From Chamaea fasciata (Eukaryota > Chordata > Aves > Passeriformes > Sylviidae): a stretch of DNA of 64,000 nt. The position numbers were made by a program, and so were the translations under genes. A model generated the notes under the pieces. That model had not been told where the DNA came from, searched no databases, and was given only the letters and a program-made list of their open reading frames with translations. This document shows, piece after piece, positions 1 to 12,700 of the stretch; position 1 is the stretch's first letter, and each line of letters starts with the position of its first letter. The DNA lies in NCBI GenBank assembly GCA_029207755.1, contig JARCOQ010000007.1, forward strand, positions 40,195,656-40,259,655, in the 5' to 3' direction.

Positions 1-599
1 GAAGATGCAGCAACCAGAACTTTACTGTGGAGCACCAGCTTTTTGTTTAGGGAGTAGTGTGCCTTATAATAATGAATAACATTCTTGGTTGCCAGTACTG
101 TTTTAGTCTCTACCCAGCACTGGATACTCTCAGCCATTGAGTAGTTTGACCAAAATGCTCTGGGCAAGAGAACTTTGACTGGTAATGAGCAAAAAAACTC
201 TCTCAAAAAAGCTTGTTACTGGATTGTCTAGAGCCAGTGCCAATTACAAGAATTTGTAAATGCAAATCCAGCCGTGTGTTAAGGCTGGACTTGCAGTGTC
301 AGGATGGAAATGTCAAGAATCCTTTATTACAAGCAGTTATTTCTAGATTTCATTCTATAACAGTAGTTGAAAGATGTGTTCTTAAAAGAAAAAGACAGGG
401 GAGACTGGGCAAAAAAAGCTAGGTAGTGCTAAAAGATACCAGCTTCCAGACACTCTCCTATTGCACACATGGCATTTTTATGAATATTTCTTATCCAAGA
501 ACTGTTCACAGTGAACCAGGTGGGAAGATGCCAGGCCAGCCTGGCTGATTCAAATCTGTTTAAAACTGGCACTGAGACAGCAACCTTTAGTAAAAGGAA

Positions 600-797
600 T
601 TTAAAACTAAGAGAGCTCTGCTGGATGGTTGGGCGTGTGAACAGGCTCCCAAGGGAAGTGGGGAGCCTGCCAGAGTGTTTGAACAATACTCTTGGGCACA
701 CAGTGTGACTCTTGGGGTGTCCTGTGCACGGCCAGGAGTTGGATGTCAATGATCCTTGTGAGTCACTTCCAACTCAGGACATTCTGTGGTTCTGTGT
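600..797 (+). mobile_element. CR1 LINE relic, 3' end
   Basis: The stretch reads like the 3' end of a CR1 non-LTR retrotransposon. One frame still gives NRLPREVGSLPECLN, which resembles the last part of the CR1 reverse transcriptase ORF. The untranslated tail follows: a GGGGTGTCCTGTGCA-like segment, GGAGTTGGATGTCAATGATC, then CTTCCAACTCAGGACATTCTGTGGTTCTGTG. The tail is the usual imperfect octamer end of the CR1 family. It is 5'-truncated and decayed, as most CR1 copies are. Its presence supports a bird (or other sauropsid) source. The left edge is approximate. Confidence 0.85.
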
Positions 798-3700
798 TGC
801 TTGGCTTCTTTGCTTGAATTTCAGATTACATCTGGCTCAGTACATGTCTTCCACTCCCCTTTCTATCTTTCTGCTCTCTGGCACATGAGACTTAACTGAA
901 AAGTTGGTCAAAGAAGGTCTGGCAGTGCTGTATATGCTATTGGCAGCTGTCTGTCAGAGATACTTTGCCTGAGCAAGATTCATCCTTTAAAGCCAAAGGA
1001 CTGTGACTTTCTAGGTCCAAACCTTTTGTATGCATAAAGATTTCTTTCTTTGCTTGCTGCTGGAAAAAGAAAAATATAATCTTCTCTGTGAAGAATGTAG
1101 CCAGGTTGGGTGATGAATGTCCTCAGTGCAGAAAATTTGAGTTTTCTCAAGATTCAACTGAGAAAATTTTCATGTTTGGTAGACCAACTGAAAAGGAGGA
1201 GGTAATTTCAGATCTGGACCGTCTGCGTCTTTTTTGATACTGGGATAAAGATACTGGTGGATAAAGGGGTGTCAGTGTATCTTTATTTAGCATTTTGAAA
1301 AGTTAAAGATGCAGAGACTTGAAATTGAGTAAGTTTAGGAATTTTTTTTCTTGGACTGGTACTTAGTTCAGAAAAACTTTTCACAGTCAAATTCTGAATT
1401 TCAAATGAGATTTTTTTCGTTTACTTACTAAATACAATGTACTCCTTAGTGGAGTGACTTCTACTTCCCATTGCAGTTACCTAGAACGTCTCAAGCTGTG
1501 GTGTTAGAAAAAGCTTGAAATAACTTGCTAGAAAGAGTGTTCTGTTCAATAAATTTCTGATCTCAGCTCCTCTAGACACTTGGGTGTGATTCTTTGACAG
1601 TCTCATGATGCTAAAGATTCTGGCTTCTCTGTAAATGTCTTTGGATGGATCCTAATTTGAACAACAATTAAAGGCTTTCTGATTCAGGCAGTCAACGTGA
1701 CAAAGAGAATACAGTCTCAACTTTTGTGAAGAAATTAGTAAATCCAACACTGTATGTGAGAGATTGAAGTGCAGGCCCAAAACCTCAACCCCAAAAGTGA
1801 TTCTTCACAGAATCACTGTTCAGTCACAGCAATCTTCATTTGCTGTTCTTAAGATTCAGTGCTTTGATGAGCAAATCCCTTTCCAATAAGGAACTGTGTA
1901 TAGTATCTCCAGGATATTCTCCAGGAGAGTGAGATTTAGGTTTCTACTATCAGTGATCCCCCTAGCCTTCTGTTTTCAAAATTCCTTACCAGAAAAGCAA
2001 GGAAGTTTAGACTTATTGCTTACGAACAATTCCAACAAAGGCTGCCAATTAAGATTTTTTGAAACAGCTGTCTTTCATAGAGCTTGGTTTTGCATATTGA
2101 CAATTTGCTTATCTTTCTTCAAAGCTGAAAAACTTCAAGGAGGTGCTGTGTTTTAATGTGGAATAAGTTTTGCTAAAAAATCAACAGAATAATAACTTTT
2201 ATCAAAAAGTTCACCAATATTTTAATTTTTTAAATTTAATTTCTATAAGTAAGCACATGTAATACATTTAAAAGTATTAAGTAAAATAATAGATGCTGGT
2301 AAAATAATTTTGAAAATACAGTTTTAATAGTTGGATTATTCTGCTACGTTTAAAGAAACTTGGATCCAATCCTTCTTTAGTCATTTAAATATTTTGTTTT
2401 TCTGTTCAGGACATTGTTTGCATAACTGATTTTGCTTTTTTCAAAGGTCAGAGTCATGTTTTCATTTGTTTCTGAAATCCCACTTTCCTACTGGTGATAA
2501 TAACGTGAATGATTTAAATATGAAAGTATCCTCCACTATAAAGAGAACAAAATTTATACATCAGTTTCTAGGTTGTTTTGAGGTGTAGGGGACAGACTAT
2601 GGTTCAGGTAGTGCAGAGGTTTTCTCTGTCGACGTTTTCTAAATAGAAAAAAAAAAGTTAACATTCTATGTTCTCTAAAGCATTGCAAATCCGGATTATG
2701 AGTGTAGACATTACTGAGAAGCACTTTTGTGTAAGGGAAAAGAACTGTGGTGCTGGGTATTTTGCTGTCTGCATATTTCACTCTGAAATTACCTAAACTC
2801 CTGGTATCATGTAACATTATGAATTGTGAATTGTTACACTTGTTGCTACACAAGGCATAGTTGTTTGTGTATTGTTTGTCAAAAATCTCACTCTGGTGCT
2901 TATGGTGTCTATTGTTAGGTAACAAAACCAAGTACTGACTACTCCTGTCATTTACTTTCAGGCTTTTTTCTAACACTGTTACCTTTATGTGAGGGCTTGC
3001 TCACTGTCTTATACTCCAACTGGTCTCTAGAGCCTTAAACACAATACACAACATGAAGGTTAACCTCTTTGCAAATGTTTCTGTTTTCACCTCAAGCCTT
3101 CTGGAGGCCTTGTTTGGACTTCTATCTGCCTGTACTGCAGATGAATTTTCTGTGAAATGTACCATTGTGGCCTTTGAGTCTGCTCTATTTAGAATATTTG
3201 CTGAAACATCATAAAAGGCATCAAGTATAAAGAAGCAGCATATAACGGAGATTTCTTGATGGACACTGTTGTTATTTTCCTTGCTTGATGTGTCTTATCT
3301 ATAATAGGAGGAAAGTCTTGAAAGGACATTGTTCCATGAGTGGCCGGGGTATTTTAGTCTGCCCTTTCAAGGGATTAGCATCTGCGTATCTGATGTGTAC
3401 ATGCAATCACTTAGTGGAATTCCTGGGGTAGAGATTCCATGGTTCCCATCTGTGTTCCTAAGTCTGGGAGCTTCTGACTAATTATACAATTTTCTCTGTA
3501 CTTGTAGGAAACAATTTCATTTTGGCTCTAGAAAAAGGGATTGGGTTGGAATGGAATATAGGATTGCATAACTTTTTTCATGTTTAACCGCAAATTCCAC
3601 AAATGAAAGCTATTGCACTTCCTCTGAAGATACCTACTCTTGGATTTTGGTTTTCAGAGTCAGTAGAAATATTCAACCCCCACATACAGTCCAAGAAGAC

Positions 3701-3901
3701 CTATCAATTGAAAGGCTTACCCAAAATCTGTCATTAATGAATCCAGCAAAATTTCATCTTTAAGGAAACAGCACCATTCCTAGATGCCTATTTTCAAACC
3801 CCAAGAAGAAAAGATAGATACAGTATGCAGCTGGGATGACCAGCAGAGCTGGCACAACTGCATCATAGACTTTTCTGTCCATGCCTGACTAGTTTATGAA
3901 G

Positions 3902-3951
3902 TTTATGATGTTTTCTCTTGCGTTTCTCTTTGCAGGAGAAAACATCATAAA
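3902..3951. repeat. Perfect 16-bp inverted repeat (hairpin)
   Basis: TTTATGATGTTTTCTC at 3902-3917 is matched exactly by its reverse complement GAGAAAACATCATAAA at 3936-3951, separated by an 18-base pyrimidine-rich loop. No mobile-element context was recognised. It may be a foldback relic or a chance intronic palindrome. Confidence 0.9.
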
Positions 3952-4026
3952 TACAGGTGCCTGGTCAAATGGAGATAATTAAAAAAAAATTTTTCCTAGG
4001 TGTTGCAAACAATGCTAGTGCTTACA

Positions 4027-4062
4027 GTCTCTACCTTCTATCCTACAGTTGTAGGTAGAGAC
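4027..4062. repeat. 10-bp inverted repeat (hairpin)
   Basis: GTCTCTACCT at 4027-4036 pairs exactly with AGGTAGAGAC at 4053-4062 across a 16-base spacer. It lies only 75 bases after the 16-bp hairpin at 3902-3951. Confidence 0.8.
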
Positions 4063-6108
4063 AGAAAAATACCTCAGGCAGTGGGTGATCAAGTAAGTTT
4101 TGTGAAACTTGAACATCTTCTGCAGGCAGGATCTGACAGAGAGGGATCTTTCAATGAATACTGGACAAGTCTGGGAACTGTGTTTTAAAATGTGCTGTCT
4201 CATCTCTTGGTATTATACAATATAATTATCTTAACATGCTTTTACTCATCTTCCTCTAATGACAGGCTTGGTCTGTCATCAGATGTATCAGTTTCCTGGA
4301 GAAAGATTTTGTTTACCAAGATAAGCCTGAGCCTTTTCTGTAGTTTCAGAGGTTTAATTACAAATTTCCTGTTCTCAATGCTAATTGTTTTCTGTCAGCT
4401 GGCCATCTTGGTCAGCACCTGTGTTGCTGCCTTCTGGGGAAAAGGAGAGAACTGAATGATTTGGGGCTCTCCCATGATTTTCAACCGCACCACCTGTTTT
4501 GGAAGTGGTTGTGGGATTGCCAAACACACTGAAGTGGTTACATGTACCAGCTCCTAAAGAAGCTGTAGGGGAGGTGTGGTTCTTGCCTGATGGGTTTTCA
4601 AAGGGAGCTGAGACTTTGATGTTCTGTTTTAGCAGCTGCTAGATATAGTGCCTCAGCCCTATGCAGCTCTTGTGGCCCCAGCCTTCATGCATTGTATTCT
4701 TCTTTACACTGCCAGAATGGAGAGAGAAAATAAAATGAAATAAATTGAACTGAGAGTATGGGCATTACCAATAAGTGTTGCTTTGTTATATTTTACACTT
4801 TGAGTTAATAGTGCCTTGTTTCTCATGCCAGTGAAGTACCTTGCACTTAATTGGGCATATTAGAGTAAGAAGTTTATTTCATTTCAGCTTTCTTTGCCTT
4901 TCTCATTGCTTCTTCCTCACCTCTTCTGTATTGTGTCTGCTTCCAAAATAATCGTAGTAATTTTAGTCTTTTGTTCTGTAATGCCCACATAAAATAGGCA
5001 GAGATTTACATGTATGGTGCACCAGAATTCCTTGCTTAGTCTAGAGGGACTGGATCGTCTTTCCAGTAAGGATTGAGGGAGACAGAGAAATGTGGTGGCT
5101 AAACCAAGGCTTCATATAAAGCCCCTGTTAAAGCAGGAACAAGCAACACTCTGCTATATCTGCGGAAGGTAGTTTGCTGGGAATTTCCCCTTTACTCACT
5201 TAACTCTTCACTGCCAGAAATAAGATCCTGTAACTCAAAATATTCTATGAATATTGAACTTCTTTGTGGCAATGTGAACTCCTCTCTGATTTTCCTTGTT
5301 GAAATACTGGTTTACTGGAAATGCTGGAGTCTGAGTTCTGTTTTCAGGTGAAGAGGCAGATAGATCCCAATAGTAAGAGTCGAAGGGCACTGTATTCTGT
5401 GTAGTTTTAAACAAAGAGGCCAAAACTGTGGTGAACTGGAATGGTCTTTTTTGGCAAGGCAATACACTTCTGTGGTATTTATCTCTGGAGGACAAAGTCC
5501 AGAAATATGGGGAGATTCTTGCTCTGCGGTACTAGCTTTTCCAGGTAAGGCTGTATAAATAAATACAAGCCTTTCCAGTCTTTTCTTGCAGTTCTTTATA
5601 ATACAATTCTGGTATGTCATCACCCAGGGAATAAAGGGGAACAGATGGAAGTTTTTGGGAAGAAAATGTCACTATTGGTTTTCTGTCTTTGTTCTAGTGC
5701 TGACTATATAATTTCTAATTTTTTTTCTCTTCCCATATTAAAAATCAATAACACCTAAATAACCTAAATTGAACCTACCATTTTGTTCTGAAGTTTTTTC
5801 TTAGGCTGCATTTTAGCTATCAACAAAACACAACATATTTGCTCTTTTCTGAAAAGTAGTTTCCTCCAAGTAGGGTGTCTCTTGAGGATTCTTAGAAGGA
5901 ACACTACAGACCTGGCAAACTTCTGGCACTTTCAGCCTGAGAAAATTATTGCTAGGAACTTATGCTACCTTGGTTGAAATAATAAGCACTTTTATAAAGT
6001 ACCTTCCATTACCTCTAAGGAAGTTGGGTGGAGTGAGAGAAAAATAGCACTTACTTTTTACAGTGCAAATACTGTGCTTTGTGGCTATCAATAAGGCTTG
6101 CAGTGGTA

Positions 6109-6110
<2 letters not shown>

Positions 6111-6159
<49 letters not shown>
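6111..6159 (+). repeat. Poly(A) tract, 49 bases
   Basis: An uninterrupted run of 49 A. Long pure A runs often mark the tail of a retroposed copy, but no retroposed body could be recognised upstream, so it is called a mononucleotide repeat. Its length is likely polymorphic, and it is a place where assemblies err. Confidence 0.95.
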
Positions 6160-6162
<3 letters not shown>

Positions 6163-6723
6163 GTAAAACAACTAGCACCATACCCCTGGTGTTGCTTTGG
6201 TGTCTGTGTCCCATGGTGCTCTCAGGACGGCTGAAAGTCTGTATCATGATGGTGTCTATCGGTGGTCTCTGTATATGTAGCCTTTTTTCTTACATTTTTT
6301 TAATTTCCTGCAATGTATGGGATTAGGATAGTCTTGCAGCATATACAGTCACTGGGCCAGTTTCTTCAATAGGTAACAACCCATGCTAGATTTTCTCTGT
6401 GTATTTGAGCATATTCCACCAACATCCCCTGATTATATTTTATGTAACTACTTTGTTACAGACATTAGGAAGTGTGTGCTGAAACAGACATAGTCACTTT
6501 TTCCTCTAGTCCATTGTTAAATGTTCAGGAAGCCACAGCAGGTGAGTCGATCTTTGTACAGGAGGTGGAGGTAAAAGAATTCTCCCTTATCTCCAGCATA
6601 AACCAACTGCAAAAGGAACCTGAGGAGGAAAAACATTCAGTTTAACAGGTGGGATCACTCTCAGATACAGTCTATTTTCGTGTGATACCTTGTTACCTTA
6701 CAAAAATCCACTTGAGGGACAAG

Positions 6724-6773
6724 GGAAGCAGAAACTATGTATACATATGGAAGCAGAAACTATGTATACATAT
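6724..6773. repeat. 25-bp perfect tandem duplication
   Basis: A 25-base unit beginning GGAAGCAGAAACTATG occurs twice head to tail with no mismatch (6724-6748 and 6749-6773). Perfect identity in otherwise decayed intron suggests a recent duplication. Confidence 0.95.
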
Positions 6774-9700
6774 GAGTTTCTAACATTGGGCAGAATGCTA
6801 GAGACACAACTTTGGCCAGCATGTGAATATTGTCAGGCTTAGGGAACTGTGCCAATCTATCTTTTTATTGGGAAACTAATGTAGCTTCATTACATGTAAG
6901 TTGGTAAAATTCAGTTGTTTAAGGGTAGAGGTCTCTTTAGGACCTTTACTTTGCCCTTGTATCAGTGCATGGGGAATTATTCAGAAAAAAGAGACTATTA
7001 ACCACAAGCCTCCAGCCTCATAGCAGGGACCCAGAAAAGTGACCTTCAGTTCCTGTTTTGTATTTTTTGTCATCTTTTACTTTATTTCAACAGCTGGATA
7101 TTCTACAGCTTCAGTTGTGTTACTGAATGGTAGCACAGCAGATGCATCTTACTGTTGCCATGGTGTTTCTCTACCTCTTTTACCTGGAACATTTATCTTG
7201 ATATAACTGGCCAGTTGGCTTTCAGGTGACAGTTTCCACAATCCCTGATGAGGTGAATTTGTAGATATTTGCTCAGGAAGTGCAGAACAGATGCTAGCCT
7301 TCCCTTTAGGTATATAGATTATAAATGTAGAGGTATTCCTTCTTTTGAGAAGTTCTCTTATCTGGCTATAATTCTTGAAATGTGTAGTCATGGTGTCAGG
7401 CAACTGTGTACCTCAGCTGCTTTGTCCCCATTAGACAGACCATCTAAGCTGCCAGATTTATCAAGTCTTCTCTAAGAGACCCTCACAAGAGAGTCTTTGT
7501 CTACCACATAACAAGGGGATAGTTCTCCTGGTTGTCAAGCCAAGTTGCTTTAATCAATTTCAGTGCAAATTTTGTGGAACCTAGAGATTTCAGTGTACTA
7601 GATATTTAATATTTAGACAACAAAACAGCGAAAGTAAAGTGCATGAGATGTCTCTACTATTTGGTCATATGGCACAAAAATTTTTGTTTGGGCCTCAAGT
7701 GGTGTGAAATCTGGACAGCACAACCCTAAAGAATCCTTAAGGCCCTCCAGTGTAACACCATCCAGTTCTGCATCTTTTGGGATACTGATGATGGCAGGGG
7801 CATTTAGCTCTGGGCAGGGACAGGGCTTTGAGTACTCTCCCCCATCTCATGAATCCTAACCCTGCGAAACTCAACAGCTTGTTTTTTTGTTTGTTTGTTT
7901 ATTCTTCTCAAGTGCTCTAGATTTCACCAGTTTAGCCCAATTGTAACTTTTCACTTGCCTCTTGGGGTTTAAAGAGGAGCCTGAGCTGCTTTCTTCATTC
8001 CCCATTTTCTTATTGGGATCTTGCAACTGCTGCTTGAGCACATATAGCAAAGAGCACCACACTCTAGGAAAGCTTACACAGGAGGAAGCTTAATGGAAAA
8101 TATGAAAGGGAAAAAATGTGTTTGATGGACTTTTAATATAAAAAGAGGGTAAGAAAAGAAAAGGAGGAGGGGGAGATTTATTCACTGTAATAGGAACCAA
8201 ATGTTGGCTGGGACAGCAGCTACAGTCTCACTCTTTCCCTGTAAACTCTATGAGCAGCTTTTCAAAGGCATTATGGGGTGCAGGGTTAATGTAGTGGTCC
8301 TGACTTAACCCCTGCCTCTCTAGAGAGAGATAAGGAGTATGGGTTTTCAGGAGAGATGGGTGACTTTAATTACAAGCTCAGTCAAAAGCATATTCTAGAC
8401 AGATAACATTGCCCATTTACTGTTTTCATCCTTGTGTGCTTCTGCTGCTATCCACCCGTAGAATGCAAAATCTGCTTGCATAAAACACTAAAAAAGGCTT
8501 TATAGAAATAAATAGAGCCTGTAAGTCTTTTTCAGTTTGGTTTTCAATAAACTTGTCTACAGTGAAAGAGAAAAAGTAGCATAATGTTACAACTCATGTT
8601 CATCAAGCTGGTCCACTTGATTCATGCTAGCCTTTTACAGTGGAACCTCCTCAGTGAGGAGTACCTTTCCCATCTATAAATGCTGCAATACTGCATCTAA
8701 TTTTCTGGAACTTTGGATTCTGTCAAGTGTTTATAGTCACACCAGAAACACTGCCTGGGCTAAGATAAGTGATCAAATTTAGGATGGACTTAATACATGT
8801 TCTTAGTCTGAATGACTTACCTTAAGAAAAGCAGATCCAGACAGTCCAGTGAGGTAAATTAAGTGGGTCCACCCTGCTCTCTCAGAACTTCCTTAATTAA
8901 TTATTACTTAAAAATTGGGGTAGAGTATGTGGGACCACACAACACAGTTCAGACAGTTGCATGTCAGACTTAAGCAGGTAGTCCGCCCCTAAACTTCCTT
9001 ATGACAGCAAAATGATACGAGGTTTCTGTTTTAGTCTTACTGTATATATGTCTTGCTGTTAAAATATTTTTGCCGGCTCTAGCTGTGTTTGCAGGTGTGG
9101 AAATACGTGCAGGAAACAGGAAACCAGAAGAGCCTTCCACTCAGTAAAGCTCAGCCTTGTGTCTGCACTAACGGAGGGTAGAAAGGCTGTGTGATTTTGT
9201 TAGTCTAGATCACTTGGAGGAGATACGCGCATTACTTTCGTTACCTTTCCAGTGACCTGATGAGCCACTATAGGATGAAGACATTGAACTTTGCAGTCAT
9301 CTGGCTGTTGGTTATCTTCTTGATTCAGCCTTTCTGCTAGTGAATTTCAGAGCTGCCATGTGTAAAGAGAAGGAAAAAAAAACCCAAAAAAGAGTTGTTT
9401 ACCTGCCAAGCATTCCCCAGATCAGAGAGACTGACAGTATTTTGTAACAGGCATGAAGCCAAGGATGCTACTAGGGGCCCAACAAAAATTGTCTCCACTG
9501 AAGGGTAAATATTTGTTTTAATTTGCTAAGACTGGCACGTTTAGTGCTTCTGATTGATAATGCCAGTTAAATCCAGGAGTAGCTGAGATAGGTCAGGCCC
9601 TTCGTCAAGAGGTTTTCCCGGGCTCCATAATCTCATTCTGTCCTTCCCCTTCTAGACTATCAGAAGGCTGTTTTGATGCACCTTATTTCTAACCTAGCAG

Positions 9701-12700
9701 GTTAGACACTTAACACTCATAACCTTGCCTGTATATGGAGACCTAGGATGTAAAAAGTACTTAATTCCTCATCTGAATTGCCTTTGTTGTAACAAAATCC
9801 TTACATTCCGAAACCCAGGTTTATCAATGGTGAGTAAACAACAAGAATAATTTTCAGAAGCTAGGGAGCAAGATATAAGTTATCCAGCAACATATGGCAG
9901 AAAAGAAGGAAGCCTGTGGACTTTGATAGTAGTTGTTGAAAAAAGTGTAGGAGCAAGAAGGCAGTGGGCTTTCCTTGTATAGCTATTGTGCATGCACATC
10001 TGGAATAATAAAGTGGAAAAAGTTCACAGAAAAGCAATGTGCAATCAAGGCCAGAAGGGACTGAGCTGAGGAAAAAGAAGGGAGCTAAGTGTGCCAAGGC
10101 TGGCTGAGCTCAAAGGAGGCATAGTTCTAGTAGTGAAGGTTTAGTCCTGAAATAAGAAGAATGTCATATAATAAAACAGTGAAATTTTAAGTTTAATTGG
10201 GCATGTTGGGGGAAATTCTTGATGTTGAATGCATACTTGCTTGTGGAGTTGTGCAGGTGAGTGTGACACATGGACTCCTACAGCCACTGAAATGTGTTGA
10301 TCCTGCACCACAAGGAGATAAACTGGATGCTTTTGCTCATGTATTTGTTTCTAAGTAAAATTCTTAGAACAATATCAGTTCTCGCAGCTGACAGTGGGAA
10401 TTGTGAGAGTAGCAGAGGGGGACTCCTGACATTTGCTAGATATTGTGCATATTAAAATGTTCTGGAATGCTTGAATTGTGCTTCAGGCAGCTCTTACAGT
10501 TAACCTGTGAATGGATTTGAAAATTGTAGTTAAATGCACAAAACTTCGTGTGTTTTGCCTAAACCAAGTCAGTCCTAAGGTTTTGCATGTGGATATTATA
10601 CATCTTCTGTTTTCTTTTCATCTTTTGTGATGCAAATAATACTGATGCTAAGAGCCCCTTCTGTCGGTAAAAGTAGCTTGAGCTGCTGGGAAAAGGGGGA
10701 GCTGAAGAACTAAGGCTGAAACTAGTTCATGATGCCTCCTCAATTATAGAGGAAAGTTTTGATTGATGGTCTGTGACAGAAACTCTCCTATATCTCTACA
10801 CCATGTCTACCACGAGAGACTGTACTTTTCACTTAGAACTGGGTTTGAACCCAAACTTGCAGTTCTGCAAGTTTATTGTGCCAATGCAGCCTTCACAAGC
10901 CACTCATTAGCTTTAGAGGCCATTCCTTCACTTCTCTTGAAGAGTACAAAAGTAGATTGCAGGTTGGATGATGGCATCCTCACTTTATACAGGCCACTTG
11001 CTTCCTGCCCCTTCCCTGTCTCCAAGTACCTGAACCGTGGTGAGTTCTGGACAGCTCCCAGTGCCTCAGATCTCCACAATCCCAGGCTTAGCTCTTTTAG
11101 GAATATTCAAAATGCTTTGTTCGCCCTTGGTGTTTTGTGAAACTATTTTTTCTTTACCTTTGTAACACAGCTCATGCTATGTTACAAAGCAGGAGATTTT
11201 TAGAGGCTTGCAAGTTCCAGCAATCACAGCTACAGTGCTTTCTAAAATATAAACTCTTACTGACTAAACTGCACCAAAGTCACTCTTCCATGGACACTCC
11301 TGATAACAGCAGAGGCCAGGAGCGAACCATTCTCAGAGATTTGTTGCTCCGTTTTTCAGTTTTTAATTTATTGCTTTTGAAGCTGAGGGGAAGGAAAGAG
11401 GAAGAAAGACAAAGAAAGGCCTCAAGGCAAGTGAGAGGCCCAAAACTCCTGCATCCCAGCCAGGACCCCAGCGTCCTGGGCTTCATCCCACTCTGTTTAT
11501 CATTGCTCTGTAGCCAACCCCAATCTAGGACCTATTGTTAGGGATGGAAGAAGCACACAGTGTGCCAAAGAAAATGTTCTGTGTTTTTCTGAGTGCCTGA
11601 ACATAAGTCAGCAGGATGCTGGGAGCTGCCACACTATACAAAATCATTAGTTACTATGCCAACTACTTTCTAGCAGCTGGTGCTCACCAAGGATTTGTAC
11701 TGAAAACTTCCTAGCCTTGTCATACCATCTGAATGCCCTGTGGGAAAGAAACTGCTGCCCAAGATTGTCTTGCATTCTATGGCAAGGTGGGAGCAATGAT
11801 TTATAAATGCGCTGGGTTCCCTTATTGCCAGCAATGGCTCTTGTTCCTCCTTAGCTCCAGCATTTACAGGAAAGGATGCAAAGTACTTTCATTGTCAGCT
11901 TGTTCTCTTGTAGGGGAAAATAATTCTTTTCTCAGTTTGCTAGACCTCCAGACATACTGATTTCTGCTGTAAACCTTTCAGTTCTCACAAACGAAGCAGG
12001 GTTAAACAGAAGAATATCCTTCATGAATGCTGAAGCTTCATTTACACAATAATTTGAGCCTGGTTTGCACTGCCTTTCAATGGGATGTAGACACTTTTTA
12101 AGTATTTCAAAAGTGCCTACTTAGTGAGTGATATATGGAGAATACCAGTGTACTTCAAGAATTGGTATTGTTGCCTGCCACATAGAATTGGTATCAAGTA
12201 AGTGCCCAACTGTGCCATTGGAAGAAGGTTTCAGTTGAAATATAAATGTAAGCCTGATGTGCCATTCTTTAAGTCCAGACTTGCTGTTTGTCTTGTAGTT
12301 CTTTGTACCTATGAGATCCTCAGTGACTGGTATTCTGGGGTCTGGTCTTGTCTACAACTTCAGTCCTTGGAATTCGCTTCAAATTTTAAATGGAAACAGA
12401 AGCCAGCTCTCCTTTCTTGTAAGAGCTGATAATCACATCCCTTCTGTATGGAGACTGGATTTCATAGAGACTTTTTTTCTGTAATCAATAAAAAAAATGT
12501 GTTAACATTTTATTAGTACTTAGTATTTGAGTACACTGACATTAGTTTCTAGTACAGGTGTAAGTAGTTGATTGCATAAAGGTTGCTTACATCAGAAAAG
12601 AGCTAACAAATTGGAAAAGAGAGCTAGAGTAGAAAGGCAGTCTGGAACCAGAAAGCCTGGAGGTGAATGTATGGTGTTCTAGACCTTTTGGATTGGATCC

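Noticed and set aside
2554..2976. 140-codon open frame on the minus strand
   Set aside because: No motif, no promoter or splice context. Composition looks like random AT-rich translation.
3936..3956. 21-nt micro-exon candidate after TTTCTCTTTGCAG
   Set aside because: It is part of the perfect inverted repeat, and its donor (ACAG|GTGCCT) is poor.
5459..5544. Possible upstream TTLL5 exon (GGCAAG acceptor, CCAG|GTAAGG donor, open, phase 0 to 2)
   Set aside because: Phase would fit the 16005 exon, but the encoded residues (hydrophobic and Trp/Cys containing) are unlike the TTLL5 tail and the acceptor is weak.
10763..11541. Two adjacent open frames of 125 and 134 codons
   Set aside because: They differ in frame, resemble no family I know, and have no supporting splice or retroposition signals.
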